From contig CP136063.1 in assembly GCA_032622095.1 (NCBI GenBank), forward strand, positions 186,351,956 to 186,415,955: 64,000 nt of DNA, written 5' to 3'. This DNA comes from Siphonodentalium dalli (lineage: Eukaryota > Mollusca > Scaphopoda > Gadilida > Siphonodentaliidae). Under the pieces are notes generated by a model, which was given only the letters and a program-made list of their open reading frames with translations, searched no databases and was not told where the DNA came from. A program made the position numbers and the translations under genes. Below, piece by piece: positions 44,090-54,872 of the stretch (position 1 is the first letter of the stretch; each line of letters starts with the position of its first letter).

Positions 44090-45010
44090 CAAAGCACTGT
44101 CCATTTTCGAACAAAAAACATGGTCAGATTCCCAAAAGAAGTTTGTGGCAAAATTCCGTACTACATCGTTTATAATTAATTTGTCATGCCTCATAAGTAA
44201 CATGGTTAATACAAAGTGAGTCACAATTTGCTACCTTTTCGGAACATCAGAAAATAATATTCGGGATATATGTGAAACATAATTTGTTTTACCAAATTTG
44301 GTTGCCATTTTGCAAACCATCTTAAGTAATTTTGTCGAAAAACTGATAAGTGTGACCCATTTAAGACGGATCAAGACCATAAACAACTTCGATACCATTT
44401 TACTTGAAAAAAATTGTCTTAACCTAAAAGGTTAATTTAAGCCGATTTTGATGTCAAGTTTGTGACAGAAAAATCCAATAATTCTGGTAATTTCAGTGTT
44501 TAAAATACTAACAATTAACCAAGGTGCATCAGAAATGGTAGTATTCAATATCTATGAGACAGAATAGTCATTTTTTTCATCAACCACAACTGGTATGCGG
44601 TTGCATGACTCGCTTGGGCAATATTTACATTTTTCCATATTCTGGCTGCCATTTTGAGCCAAATTGATTGTTGACAATTTGGGTACAATTGAGTTGGAAT
44701 ATTCATAAGAAATGGAATTTGTCACTTAGATTGCTCAGTTCTTCCCATTTCTTGACGAAATATGACTAGAATCCCAATGGTGATTTTTTTGTAAATTTTT
44801 ATACTACTTTCTGTAAAATCGAATTTTTAAGGGATCGGAGTTGGCAGGGAGCCCACGAATGGCAAATTTCATTGCTCCAATGTTCAGTTAACATGACCAA
44901 TACAAAATAAAGTTGCAATTCTCAAACAGTTCCAAAAAAGCAGGAACTGATTTGACAGATATTAGTGAAAAAACGTATTTTTTTATTATTTTGGCGGCCA
45001 TTTTGGATTA
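44090..45010 (-). repeat. Family H arm, right (inverted)
   Basis: Reverse complement of 36955-38065 with moderate divergence: AGTCACAATTTGCTACCTTT, CGGAACATCAGAAAATAAT and 'tttcttgacgaaatatgacta' all mirror the left arm. There is about one 360-bp unit here against two on the left. Confidence 0.75.
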
Positions 45011-45492
45011 TCATAGATAAATTGAATGTGGATACAAAGGCGGACATCCATGGTATCGCTTCGACAATCTCCAATGTCTATATATCATTTAATATAGCCA
45101 TTATATTCGATACAAAATAGATACTCCTAAATCTCCAATTTTCGAAATGTCAAGGTCAATTTGAAGGTCAAGGGGTCACCAGAAACCTGGAACCAGCTGA
45201 CTGGTTGATGGGGACCACATACCCAACCAACCCTGAAAGTTTCATGCTTCTATCCAAAAGTGAACGATTTATCGTTAAGCGACTCCACTATATAGGCACC
45301 TATACAACTTTTGAACTGAATAAGGAATAAGGAATGGAACTCATCTTTGTTGTCCGAGTCCCTTAATCGCCTATTTTATATCGTAATTGGGAAGCATACA
45401 CCATTTTTTTTTAATTTGATGTCGATATTGGTACTGTATATCAGTTTAAGATGTGTACCGGTACTCAAAACGCGTCCTTTTCAATCATTCAT

Positions 45493-45974
45493 TTAAAGGT
45501 ACTCAATCCGTAAAGAGGGTCCCCATCTCAACAGATTCCAACAACAACAATCCGATCAGAGGGTCCTATATTACTATTTCTTTGGCTTTGGGGGTAAAAA
45601 ATATTTGATTCGAGTCGAGGAACCCATCAAACAAAGCTATTAGATATTGATTTTTGAAATTTGTTATAAACTCGAGATGAATACTAATAATTGCCGTCAA
45701 TTTCGTATCCTGCTCGAGATTTTTACACCAAAACTCTATTCAAACAGACAAGGATGGATAACTCTAAAATCAAGTGGTAATAAAAACGCAATTTTGACTG
45801 AGATCTGGGCCAGAAAGTATTCCCGATAATGAAAAATAATAGATTTATAAAATTGATATCTAACAAATCTGAGCTTTGATGGGTGACTTCCTCGACTCGA
45901 ATCAAATATTTTTGACCCCCGAAGCCATTGAAATAGTAATTGAGAGGAGTTTTATCGGATTGAGTACCTTTAAA
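45493..45974. mobile_element. Family A foldback MITE, copy 5
   Basis: TTTAAAGGTACTCAATCCG to GATTGAGTACCTTTAA; a complete copy with a few internal deletions near 45640. Confidence 0.85.
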
Positions 45975-46630
45975 AACATCCATGCATGCATCGATTCGTT
46001 TATATATCATACCCGCTCTTTTTGACTAGGGTATACGACACCTCTACATATAGAGCACCCCAACCCCATATCTACCATATATCATAATTGTATAGGCTAT
46101 ATATACATATATATATTTGCACACTTCAATGCACAGTATGCAGATATGCCGATATTGCCTACCCCTGCATGCCGACACAAGGCAATGTCCCTAAATGCTA
46201 CACACATTGCTATCCGTTGGGATGTATTACAGTTGAATAGATAAACATATAATGGAGCCGTATAAGGCTACAATTAATGTATTATAGGTCTTAATGTTGT
46301 GTCCGTGATCAGATCATCATTAATAGATATATATATATATATCGTAATAGTGGGTTCGATAGGCGTATACGGTCCACTATTACGTATCAAAAGATGGTAA
46401 AGAATGAACGTCATTACGTATTTATAGCGTCCGCTCTTCCGCGGCTTAGCCACGGACGCGAAGCGACCTAGGGTATACGTATACATGCGAATATGAGATA
46501 TACTAATCGACTTTTTCAGCCCAATCTTAAAATAGATTGAACTTACCTAAAATAGATAATTTATTCATAACTCAAGGGTCAACAGAGTCCAAAATTATTA
46601 TTGGCGACGGCCGCCATTTTGTATTGGTTA
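45975..46630. other. AT-rich non-coding stretch
   Basis: Contains TA microsatellites near 46090-46115 and 46327-46341. I see no gene. Confidence 0.35.
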
Positions 46631-46634
46631 ATAC

Positions 46635-47240
46635 CACCTCGAAATGTGTAATTTTGCAAAATGCTCCAGGGCAAAAATAAAAAAATTAGTTCCTGTAAAT
46701 GTTAGCTATACTTCATCATATGTAGGAACAACATGCTCCTAAAGACAAAGATATTTAAAAAAATTAATGTAAATTAAACCAAAGCTCTGGTTAACAAAAA
46801 AAGTGAAATTGCATGAACAAGTTTTGTTTACATATTTTATAAAATTATTAAAAATATTCGCCCCCAAAAGAGGGATATAGGGGCCTTACTGTTCGTATAG
46901 ATATTATCTTCCATTTTCCAATGGTATTTTCGCCTAAAAGATTGATGAATTATTCTCAAAGTTCAGGCCGACAAAGTGAAACTATAAGTTCCGATTGAAA
47001 GATCGCATAGTCCTTTTAAGATAACTTTTTGGGAAACCAGTAAAGGCGTCATGACACCAAGACGTGCATCATGACGTCACAACCTACATCGGCGCGCAAA
47101 ACTCCAGACACAGGATTGCGTCGATGGCCAGACAGCTGAGACACGTATTACACGGTCAGGATAAACGACACATCTGCCAAACATTTACGTTATATGTGAT
47201 TATTTACATATATATAATTGTCTTGTGTCCCGTTACGGTT
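46635..47240 (+). repeat. Direct repeat K, copy 1
   Basis: Matches 47573-48120 in order: CCTCGAAATGTGT, AATGCTCCAGGGCAAAAATA, TTAGCTATACTTCATCATAT, AACATATGTAGG-like words, and a GC-richer block with TGACGTCA (47072-47079), GGCGCGCAAAA and TGCGTCGATGGCCAGACAGC. No coding frame is consistently kept between the copies. Confidence 0.8.
47072..47079. promoter_or_regulatory. TGACGTCA (CRE-like) site
   Basis: A perfect palindromic CRE word inside direct repeat K, conserved at 48013-48020 in the second copy. Such an octamer may occur by chance, and no transcript is evident. Confidence 0.2.
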
Positions 47241-47335
47241 TATCATCAAATCCTTCTAAAGATAAAAACTCATCCGATAATCCCATAAACATACTACATA
47301 TGGAGCCCCGGAGGTGACATCCGAATATTTATTTT

Positions 47336-47575
47336 TAAGTCGTGGCCACGAGAATAAAGTCGAGGCCACGAGAATATGAAGTCGTGGCCACGAGAATATA
47401 AAGTCGTGGCCACGAGAATATGAAGTCGTGGCCACGAGAATAAAGTCGTGCCCACGAGAATAAAATCATGGCCACGATAATAAAGTCGTGGCAACGAGAA
47501 TATGAAGTCGTGGCCACGAGAATAAAGTCGAGGCCACGAGAATATGAAGTCGTGGCCACGACAATATGAAGTGGC
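47336..47575 (+). repeat. 20-23 bp minisatellite AAGTCGTGGCCACGAGAATA
   Basis: About eleven units in a row of AAGTCGTGGCCACGAGAATA with an optional TG/TA suffix, giving lengths of 20 and 22. Each unit carries the palindrome CGTGGCCACG. It lies exactly between the two copies of direct repeat K. Frames through it are artefacts. Confidence 0.95.
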
Positions 47576-48120
47576 CTCGAAATGTGTGATTGGGCAAAAT
47601 GCTCCAGGGCAAAAATAAAAAACTTTGATCTATATAGCAACTGTTAGCTATACTTCATCATATGTAGGAACATCATGCTCCTAAAGCCAAATATATTTTC
47701 AAAAAGTGAATGTAAATTGAACAAAAGCTCTGGTTAATAATAAAGTTAAATTGCATGAAAAAGTTTTGTTTACATATTTCATAAAATTATTGAAAATATT
47801 TACCCCGAAAGAGGAGTCTAGCGACCTTGCTGGCCGTTTACATATTATCTTCAATTTTCTAACGGTATTTCCGCCTAAAAAAATTATGAAATATTCTCAA
47901 GTTCAAGGCCGACAAACGGAAACTTTAAGTTCAGATTGAAAGATCGCAGAGTCATTTTAGGATTGCTTCTTGGGAAACCAGTAAAGGCGTCATGACATCA
48001 AGACGTACGTCATGACGTCACTACCTACACCGGCGCGCAAAATTCCAGACAGGACTGCGTCGATGGCCAGACAGCTGAGACTCGTATTACATGGCAAGCT
48101 AAATATCCACATTTACGTTA
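47573..48120 (+). repeat. Direct repeat K, copy 2
   Basis: The second copy, about 940 bp after the first. Its continuation (CATTTACGTTATAT, then GTGATTATTTACATA) is interrupted by about 500 bp at 48121-48625, which copy 1 lacks. Confidence 0.8.
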
Positions 48121-48284
48121 TATAAGGATTAACTGTCATGTGGACTGTTTTTATGGAGATGTAACGGTGAGATAAGTGGACATAACTTGTGTAAAACCCG
48201 AAGGGTTTTACATACAAGTTATGTCCACTTACCTCACCGTTACATCTCCATAAAAATAGTCCACATGACAGTTAATCCTTATAT
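48121..48284. repeat. 164-bp near-perfect hairpin
   Basis: TATAAGGATTAACTGTCATG and TGGACTGTTTTTATGGAGAT pair with their complements on the right, closing at AAAACCCGAAGGGTTTT. It sits at the start of an insertion into direct repeat K copy 2. Confidence 0.9.
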
Positions 48285-49260
48285 TTATATACATTTAGCG
48301 AAAAAGCCACTTTTGTAAATATATTTAAATCGAAAAGTGTATCGTGACAAGATCAGCCCAAAATACCCAATAGCACCCTTGGCAAAAGTTAATAGGAACA
48401 ATTTCTCTTCATGTTGAAACCCGATGATGTATTAAGTCAATCCTGCGCGAGTCAAAATGCGCCCAAAGCATTACGCGTTCGTCTTTCCAAACCTAATGAC
48501 GTATCGATGGTGTTATTAGCTTGGTGTTATGAGGCGTTGCGCATTCACCGAGAAATAACTGCAACTAGCCACGTGGGCGCCGACCAATCAGAATGCTGGA
48601 TTTAGTGATGACAACACTTAGTGTGTAAATATATGTGATTATTTACATACATTGTATATATCATTTTCTTGTGTCCCATTATAATTAGGGTGGATACACA
48701 CATGCATGTAATTTCTGTATGTAAAATACATGTATTTTCCATGGCCACACCAATAATTGACAACATTAATCACCTGCGCGCGAGCGGTTCATTGTTAACA
48801 GGCCAGACAAGTGAGCAGTGCTAAGCGAAGTCAAATTGTCTTCTATCAGTACATTTAAGGCCAGTCAAAAACATGTCTTCTCTCAAGGATGCGGAAATTA
48901 GTCAAGTCTGTGTGATATCTGGCATTTTATAAATGCACGACCACCAGAAGCCATACGTCTGGCATATACAGGCTTGATGTAGAACATTCTCAACCATGAT
49001 GCTTGTTTGGGTGGGGTCTCGAAAGGTTCAAATCGCTAAGGGACTTAGTTGAATGTATCGGTCGGAATAATCTGGGCAAGAAGGTACAATATGATATGTT
49101 TTACTTAAAAAGCTCAGAGTTAGCCACCCCGCCTGGTATACCTTTCGGGGGTCATATATAGCCCCTGCATGCGTCGGGGAAATCCTGATCCACCACTGCT
49201 ATAAATAAGAGAGGACTGGTAATTATTTAAATAGAAAGTCTGCCATATGGGTTATCCCAC
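48285..49260. other. Non-coding stretch
   Basis: The remainder of the insertion up to about 48625, then sequence without recognised repeats. A GC-richer patch at 48410-48605 has an open frame of 64 codons but no family resemblance. Confidence 0.35.
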
Positions 49261-49269
49261 GAACAATTA

Positions 49270-49440
49270 TTACGCCACCTGTGGTGTTTCTAGCTTCTGT
49301 GAGTTTGATATTGTGTGGTGGACAGGGCGAATGTATTCTTGGAGATTTTGTGTACCTTACTCAATCGTACCGATAGAATCACGTAGATGCCGAAATTGTA
49401 AAGTTAACGTCACCGGTGTATAATAGGTTTATGAAAATAT
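49270..49440 (-). repeat. Family D 3' end, inverted
   Basis: TTATTACGCCACCTGTGGTG, then TTTCTAGCTTCTGTGAGTTT, then AATCGTACCGATAGAATC, then GTCACCGGTGTA are the reverse complement of the last 190 bp of family D copy 1 (18785-18977). Together with the 5' end at 54413-54455, same orientation, it may bound a third, longer element of 5.2 kb. Confidence 0.65.
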
Positions 49441-49800
49441 GATAAATCGTATCGATAGAGTCAGGACAGGCTGAAATTGTAAACTTAAAGTCACCGGTGT
49501 AATAATATGTTGTTGAAAATATAAATAATTTGATAGACTGAAAATAATATATAACCCATTGGGAGCCCCTAATGTATTCTTGAACATTTTGTTTTGTACC
49601 ATTACTCAATCGTACCGATAGAATCACGTAGATGCCGAAATTGTAAAGTTAACGCCACCGGTGTATAATATGTTTATGAAAATATGATAAATCGTATCGA
49701 TAGAGTCAGGATAGGCTGAAATTGTTAACTTAAAGTCACTTGTTGTTGAAAATATAAATAATTTGATAGACTGAAAATAATGTGTAACCCATTGCGACCC
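49361..49800 (+). repeat. Tandem duplication, 245 bp
   Basis: TCAATCGTACCGATAGAATC starts at 49361 and again at 49606, each followed by ACGTAGATGCCGAAATTGTA and TTTGATAGACTGAAAATAAT. The second unit ends in a C run near 49800. Confidence 0.85.
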
Positions 49801-50089
49801 CCCCCCCCCTGTAGTGAAGTGAATTGTGTGTAGTTTCATTGTGAATATTCTCCGCCATCTTTATTTTCTGGAATTATCACCAAGATTTCTCCACTCTATT
49901 CTCTTAAACTACACCCGAATCGGTCAAATTCTTTTGATAATTCTATCTAAATACATCTTAGCTACTATTCGGATCTGCTGTCCCGGTCTAAAAAGGGATA
50001 GTTTGACCAAAACGACTATTGACCAAAACTTTGTTTACAAATTGAGCGCACTCGATGACCGGGTTGACCGTCCACGCTGCAAATTTATT

Positions 50090-50450
50090 ATCGAAAACAA
50101 ATTCAATTTCTTCCATCTAAAACATAATTACGCGCTGGACTGGTCATTTTAGGAATATATATGTATCCCACGCACATACACCAAGTTTCAGCTTAAAATT
50201 TTGAAAAATGACAGTTTTATTGACAAATCGATTTTAATGGCAAATGCCATGTTAAATTTTATCATTGAAAACAATTCATTTCTTCAATCTAAAACATAAT
50301 TACGTGCTGTACTCTGTAATTTTAGGAATATATAACTATCCCACGCACAAACACCAAGTCTCAGCTTAAAATTTTGAAAAATGACAGTTTTATTGACATA
50401 AATCGATTTTAATGGCAAATGCCATATTAAATACATTTTTGGGCCCTGCA
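50090..50450 (+). repeat. Tandem duplication, about 182 bp
   Basis: Two units share 'atctaaaacataattacg', 'tcccacgcaca', CTTAAAATTTTGAAAAATGA and TCGATTTTAATGGCAAATGC. Non-coding. Confidence 0.8.
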
Positions 50451-50529
50451 AATATTTTCTGAGCTGTTCCATATTGGCACTAGAGTCCATATTTGACCGG
50501 TTACACCTGATAATTGTGCGACAGTACAG

Positions 50530-51005
50530 TCGCGTTACTTTATAACGCGTTATTATTATTCCGGCTCCCCGATTCGCAAATCAACAGACTTCAACGCTTG
50601 CAGGACACCGCCGCCAGAATTGTACTCCGAAGAAGGAAAGGCTGTAGCGTAACAACCATGCACGCCGACCTTCACTGGCTACCTATCAAAGATCGGATAC
50701 AATTCAAAATAGCAACATTTGGTTTCCGTCGGATGTTTGTCTCTGAATCCCTTCCCGAATATATTAATAGTCTGATATATCCATACACTCCCCGGCGAAC
50801 ACTTCGTTCTGGTGAATCGTCCCTTCTCTGCCCTCAAGGTGCAAATGTTTTGACCGTCGGCGACAGAGCTTTCTCTGTATCCTGTCCCGACATTTGGAAC
50901 TCTCTACCAAATGAAATGCGACAATCTTGCTTGCTAACCGATTTTCGATCTGCTTTAAAAACTCACATATTCCGACGACGCTACCCCCGACACAAAGAAA
51001 ACTAA
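50530..51005 (+). pseudogene. C-terminal fragment of a CR1/L2-like LINE ORF2
   Basis: The frame holds the conserved region that follows the reverse transcriptase in CR1/L2-type LINEs: LPDSQINRLQRLQDTAARIV, then LHWLPIKDRIQFKIATF, then PYTPRRTLRSGE, then GDRAFSVSCPDIWNSLPNE, then a basic tail FRRRYPRHKEN and a stop. The RT and endonuclease are absent, so the copy is 5'-truncated and inactive, yet this last part has no stop or frameshift, which suggests a fairly recent insertion. Confidence 0.9.
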
Positions 51006-51079
51006 CAAAATCTGATTATATATAATTCCACATATCTATTGATTATTTTCCATGTGCATTTCTTGTGTATTTATATAAT

Positions 51080-51140
51080 GTGTAAAGCGCTTAGGGCCCC
51101 TTGCGGGGGATAGGCGCTATATAAATATTATTATACTTCA
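51080..51140 (+). repeat. LINE 3' end with AAGCGCTTAGG/GGCGCTATATAAAT hairpin
   Basis: TGTAAAGCGCTTAGGGCCCC, then GCGGGGGATAGGCGCTATAT, then AAATATTATTAT form the stem-and-tail 3' end typical of CR1/L2-like LINEs, 80 bp after the stop codon of the LINE fragment. It marks the true 3' end of that insertion. Confidence 0.85.
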
Positions 51141-51734
51141 ATGTGTTAACATTGAAGTATATTGTAATTCTTATTTTTATTTTTTTTATTATTATTATTA
51201 TAAAAGACCTTATATCTCAGAAACCGCCAAGTCGATTGATTTGATATTTCCTACTCATATACATCCACTAAAAGTTAGTTTTATGCACTTACCGCTATTT
51301 TTGTCCGACCTTGCCCTGATTTCTTTGAAAAAGGCGAATAGATCCAAATCGACTATACCGATTGCCTTGATTTTCTGTACGTACATATAGCCCCCGTCCT
51401 TGGCTATTGACTGGACTGGGTGCGGAGTTCGTCCGACCTTGACCTTGGCACAAAAACGCTCTCCATGTTGATTACTGTTGTGTGCGTATCACCTTCGGAA
51501 CGGATAGAGATAGAAAGACGGGACAACTTCGAGTGTGTAGGGTAACTAATGCTTTCGAAGTGGGCGCATTTTAGTATAGCTCTGATGTGCCAAAACAAAG
51601 CTCGGTAGGTGTCGAAAATTTGATGTCGTTATTTAAAGATATTTTTGCATTTTCCTAGGAATTTGTTCTAACTTTATACCTATGGTCTATTGTATACGCT
51701 GATCACGAATAACGAAGTATGTTTTGGCGGAAAA

Positions 51735-51914
51735 ATGGCGGAGTTACGACATCTTGAATATCTGAAAATCCCAGTTTTAGCAGTGTTTGTGCTATACTGT
51801 GTTCGTTGTATGTACATAACGGCTAGAGATACCGAGTTCGGACTTGCTCTATCAGGTTCGTCTTCTCATGTGCTACACGCACACACAAAATGGTTGCGAT
51901 GGCTCTTCCCCTTG
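51735..51914 (+). CDS. Possible first coding exon, unidentified membrane protein
   Basis: ATG at 51735 in a strong context (AAAAATGGCGG) opens 60 codons beginning MAELRHLEYLKIPVLAVFVL, with a hydrophobic segment (about residues 11-27) that could be a signal anchor, then a polar part ending WLRWLFPL at a good donor, TTG|GTAAAC (51915). Beyond that the frame enters a TTA microsatellite. I found no acceptor-bounded continuation and recognise no family. It may be a genuine exon, a pseudogene or a chance frame. Confidence 0.3.
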
Positions 51915-51959
51915 GTAAACATTGAAGTATCGAAATTGCAGTGCAATTTCAATTTCATT

Positions 51960-51962
51960 CTA

Positions 51963-51993
<31 letters not shown>
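51960..51993 (+). repeat. ATT trinucleotide microsatellite
   Basis: About nine uninterrupted ATT units. Confidence 0.9.
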
Positions 51994-51995
<2 letters not shown>

Positions 51996-52720
51996 CATCA
52001 ACATTGGTCATTATCACCCGACAATTTTATTTTGGTCTATCGTATCAACCCCTATTTTCTCCCGCATAGCCTGACTAAGTGTCAACATTGGTCTTTATCG
52101 CTCCACTAATTTGTATCGTTTCATCGGTATGAATTCCATATCCAATTATCCACATATAACCAACCCAACCTCTAATCCCGGTCCAATTTATTTATTTCTT
52201 TCATCGGTATAGTCACGTTACGTAATATTGTATCGCGTGATACTTGTACTTATATGTCTATGGTATTACTATAGTATACCGTATACGTATATCAATTTCT
52301 ATTCCTTTCTATATAATCCTGGTGCCATCTATAGACATAGAGATAATTTCAGACCCCCCCCCCCCCAATTTTATATCATTGCTGCTTTAGTAGTCGCGAT
52401 ATATTACATGGCAACATCGCTCCACTAATTTATGTCAGTTCATCTGTACAAACCCCTTTTTCTCCGAGTCCATATAACCAACCCAACATCTTATAGAACT
52501 CCATAAATGACTATTATGGCACTATATAGAGATGACTAAAATTCTGACACCCCCTATTTTACAGCCTTGTTGCAATGTTCAGTAGAGTTGAGATGCATAA
52601 TATGTCATTATCGCTCTATAAATTTATATCGGTTCAACCCTTAGTTCCCTGTATCGCCCACCCCTCCCTGAATTTATTTTTTCATTTGTATTATAGTCTC
52701 GTTACGTACACATTTTATCT
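51994..52720 (+). repeat. Degenerate tandem repeat
   Basis: Phrases such as ATCGCTCCACTAATTT, CATATAACCAACCCAAC and GTCACGTTACGTA return two or three times about 200-300 bp apart. Non-coding; a 12-base C run lies near 52356. Confidence 0.5.
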
Positions 52721-52941
52721 CTTGTAAGCTTCAATGCGTCGAGTTCCGCTGCAGGGAATACAAAACTGACAACATTTTGAAATGTTAGCAGGCTTCGAAC
52801 TCATCTTATCCAAGAAAAACTCTGGTTACATAAGAAATTTGTGTATATGGTGTACGCGCATTTGTTGAGTTAAAAACCAAAGGTCCCAAGTCAAGGTCCA
52901 AATCCCCAACACACTGTTGTGAGGTTTAACTCCATCTACAA

Positions 52942-53422
52942 ACAGTAATGTCCAAAGTAATTGATCACTTAACCACAGCAAAATTATGGGTATTTTTTCA
53001 TGATTTTAAATCCTGAAAAATTACCCATAATTATGCTGTGGTTAAGTGGTCAATTACTTTGGGCATTACTGTAACCAATATAAGGATTTGAGGTTTAATG
53101 ATAACTCAATCCTCATACAGTAATGTTCAAAGTAATTGACCACTTAAGCACAGCAGAATAATGGGTAATTTATCAGGATTTTAAATGCTGAAAAAATACC
53201 CATAATTCTGCTGTGGTTAAGTGGTCAATTACTTTGGGCATTACTGTAACCAATATAAGGATTTGAGGTTTAATGATAACTCAATCCTCATACAGTAATG
53301 TTCAAAGTAATTGACCACTTAACCAGAGCAGAATTATTTGTAATTTTTCAGGATTTTAAATCCTGAAAAATTACCAATAAGTCTGATCTGGTTAAGTGGT
53401 CAATTACTTTGGGCATTACTGT
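52942..53422 (+). repeat. Triple tandem array of a TA-flanked hairpin MITE (family F)
   Basis: Three hairpins (52942-53072, 53116-53249, 53291-53422) each pair ACAGTAATGTCCAAAGTAAT, TGACCACTTAACCACAGC with the complement ending GGGCATTACTGT. They repeat every 175 bp together with the same linker (AACCAATATAAGGATTTGAG). The MITE plus its flank was therefore amplified in tandem rather than inserted three times. The ends resemble Tc1/mariner-type MITEs (CAGTA with TA flanks). Confidence 0.85.
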
Positions 53423-53844
53423 AACCAATATAAGTATGTGAGGTTTAATGAGAACTCCATCCACATAACTAATAAATATGTGTGAAAATTAAAACAAAAC
53501 AAAATAAATTCCATGATGGCGTCCAATATGGACTGCCTAATTCTGCTCCAAAACATGTATATTGAATATATGGATGTTTATTGTGGGAAACCGATTATTT
53601 CAATGATATTTTCATTAACTGGGATCCAAAACCTGACGTACGGGAGCGTGCTTCGCGCGCGACTGTATCTTAAGCATATGTGCATATTTAATAAGCCAAC
53701 AATTGGAATCCCAACAGAAGATTGGCGTGGGTCCCTTGTGCGATCTGTCCATCGAAAATTATTTAGACATCTCAAGACACGTAAGACCCAATAACTTAAT
53801 ATACAGAATAGATACATCTATTGCCTGAGTGACTAATATTTATA

Positions 53845-54125
53845 TTTGTTACAATGAGGTCAAATAGTTGCGAAGCCAACACCACAATTCTTTCCCTCCA
53901 TAGTAAATCTTAAAACAACTTCTAAAGAATTATTAATTTACCTTATATTTGGTATGGAGCGTCCTTGGTTTACTGGAGTTCAGATTTGTTAACACCACGT
54001 CACCAAGTTAATTACGTGCGAAGCCACAGGCATAACTATTTCCCTCCATAGTAATTCTCAAAACAACTTCTTAAGAACAATTGACCAGGTCAGTCGCGCA
54101 ATTATTGGAAGAGCCACGGTCAATC
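53845..54125 (-). repeat. Family B repeat, inverted fragment
   Basis: 'gttgcgaagccaacaccac...ttctttccctccatagtaa' and 'gtgcgaagccacaggcataac' are the complement of the '...ctggcttcgcaac' wording of the 2.4-4.0 kb blocks; two units are visible. Confidence 0.65.
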
Positions 54126-54412
54126 ATTTTAAAAAAACCAAATGCTACATTTAAATTATTGCTTTATTTAACCAAAAAAAAAAAATGAGAAAATTAACTT
54201 TTACTACTTGCTAAATTTTATCTTTTAATTATTTCATTTCAATTTTAGTATTTACAGCATACTAAGTCCAAGTCTTTATAATCTGTTGAGTGACCCCACA
54301 GTCGTTTACTTGATTTGTTAGTAATAATTTGAAGGATTACTTGTTTAAACGCAATTGTTATCAAAATATTTTATGTATTTTTTATAATTTCTATTTATAT
54401 GTAATACTATAA

Positions 54413-54455
54413 TCTTGGTGGCGTTACCATTTCTGACTATGGTTTTCTTGTTTTA
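54413..54455 (-). repeat. Family D 5' end, inverted
   Basis: CTTGGTGGCGTTACCATTTC then TGACTATGGTTTTCTTG is the reverse complement of the first 40 bp of family D copy 1. It lies in the same orientation as the 3' end at 49270-49440. Confidence 0.7.
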
Positions 54456-54872
54456 AGTGGCATGGCGACTCGGTCCAAGTTAACGGCTTATCTATATTCC
54501 GACTTAATTGGAACTAGAACTCAGTGCGCTCAACACGTAGGCAATGATTGGGTTGTCAGTGGACACATATTACATCGTCTGTATGATCCATGTAAAACGC
54601 CAAATACACGATAATTACAGAGATTACATGCATGTGTGTATCCATGCACCCTTAGCTAGGGTTTATCATCAAATCCTTCTATAAAGATAACAATCCATCC
54701 GATAATCCCCCATGAACAGCAACAAGCGGGCGCAAATATTACGTGTACGAAAATGATCATATTATGTGATAATGCTATATTGCGGATCGGGTGCATACAG
54801 AGTCGCCGAAACACTTCCCAAAACATTTTGGACGTCTATCATTCTTTTCGAAAGATAAACTGAAAACTGATT
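54456..54872 (+). other. Upstream region of the ion-channel gene
   Basis: Contains GGTTTATCATCAAATCCTTC and ATCCGATAATCCC at about 54660-54710, also found at 47238-47285. I see no clear TATA box or initiator. The 5' untranslated region is probably short (GATAAACTGAAAACTGATT precedes the start codon). Confidence 0.35.

Noticed and set aside
47294-47640. Repetitive protein (…SRGHDFI… units) in the minisatellite
   Set aside because: Frame is a by-product of a 20-23 bp unit; unit length varies between 20 and 22, so the frame is not kept.
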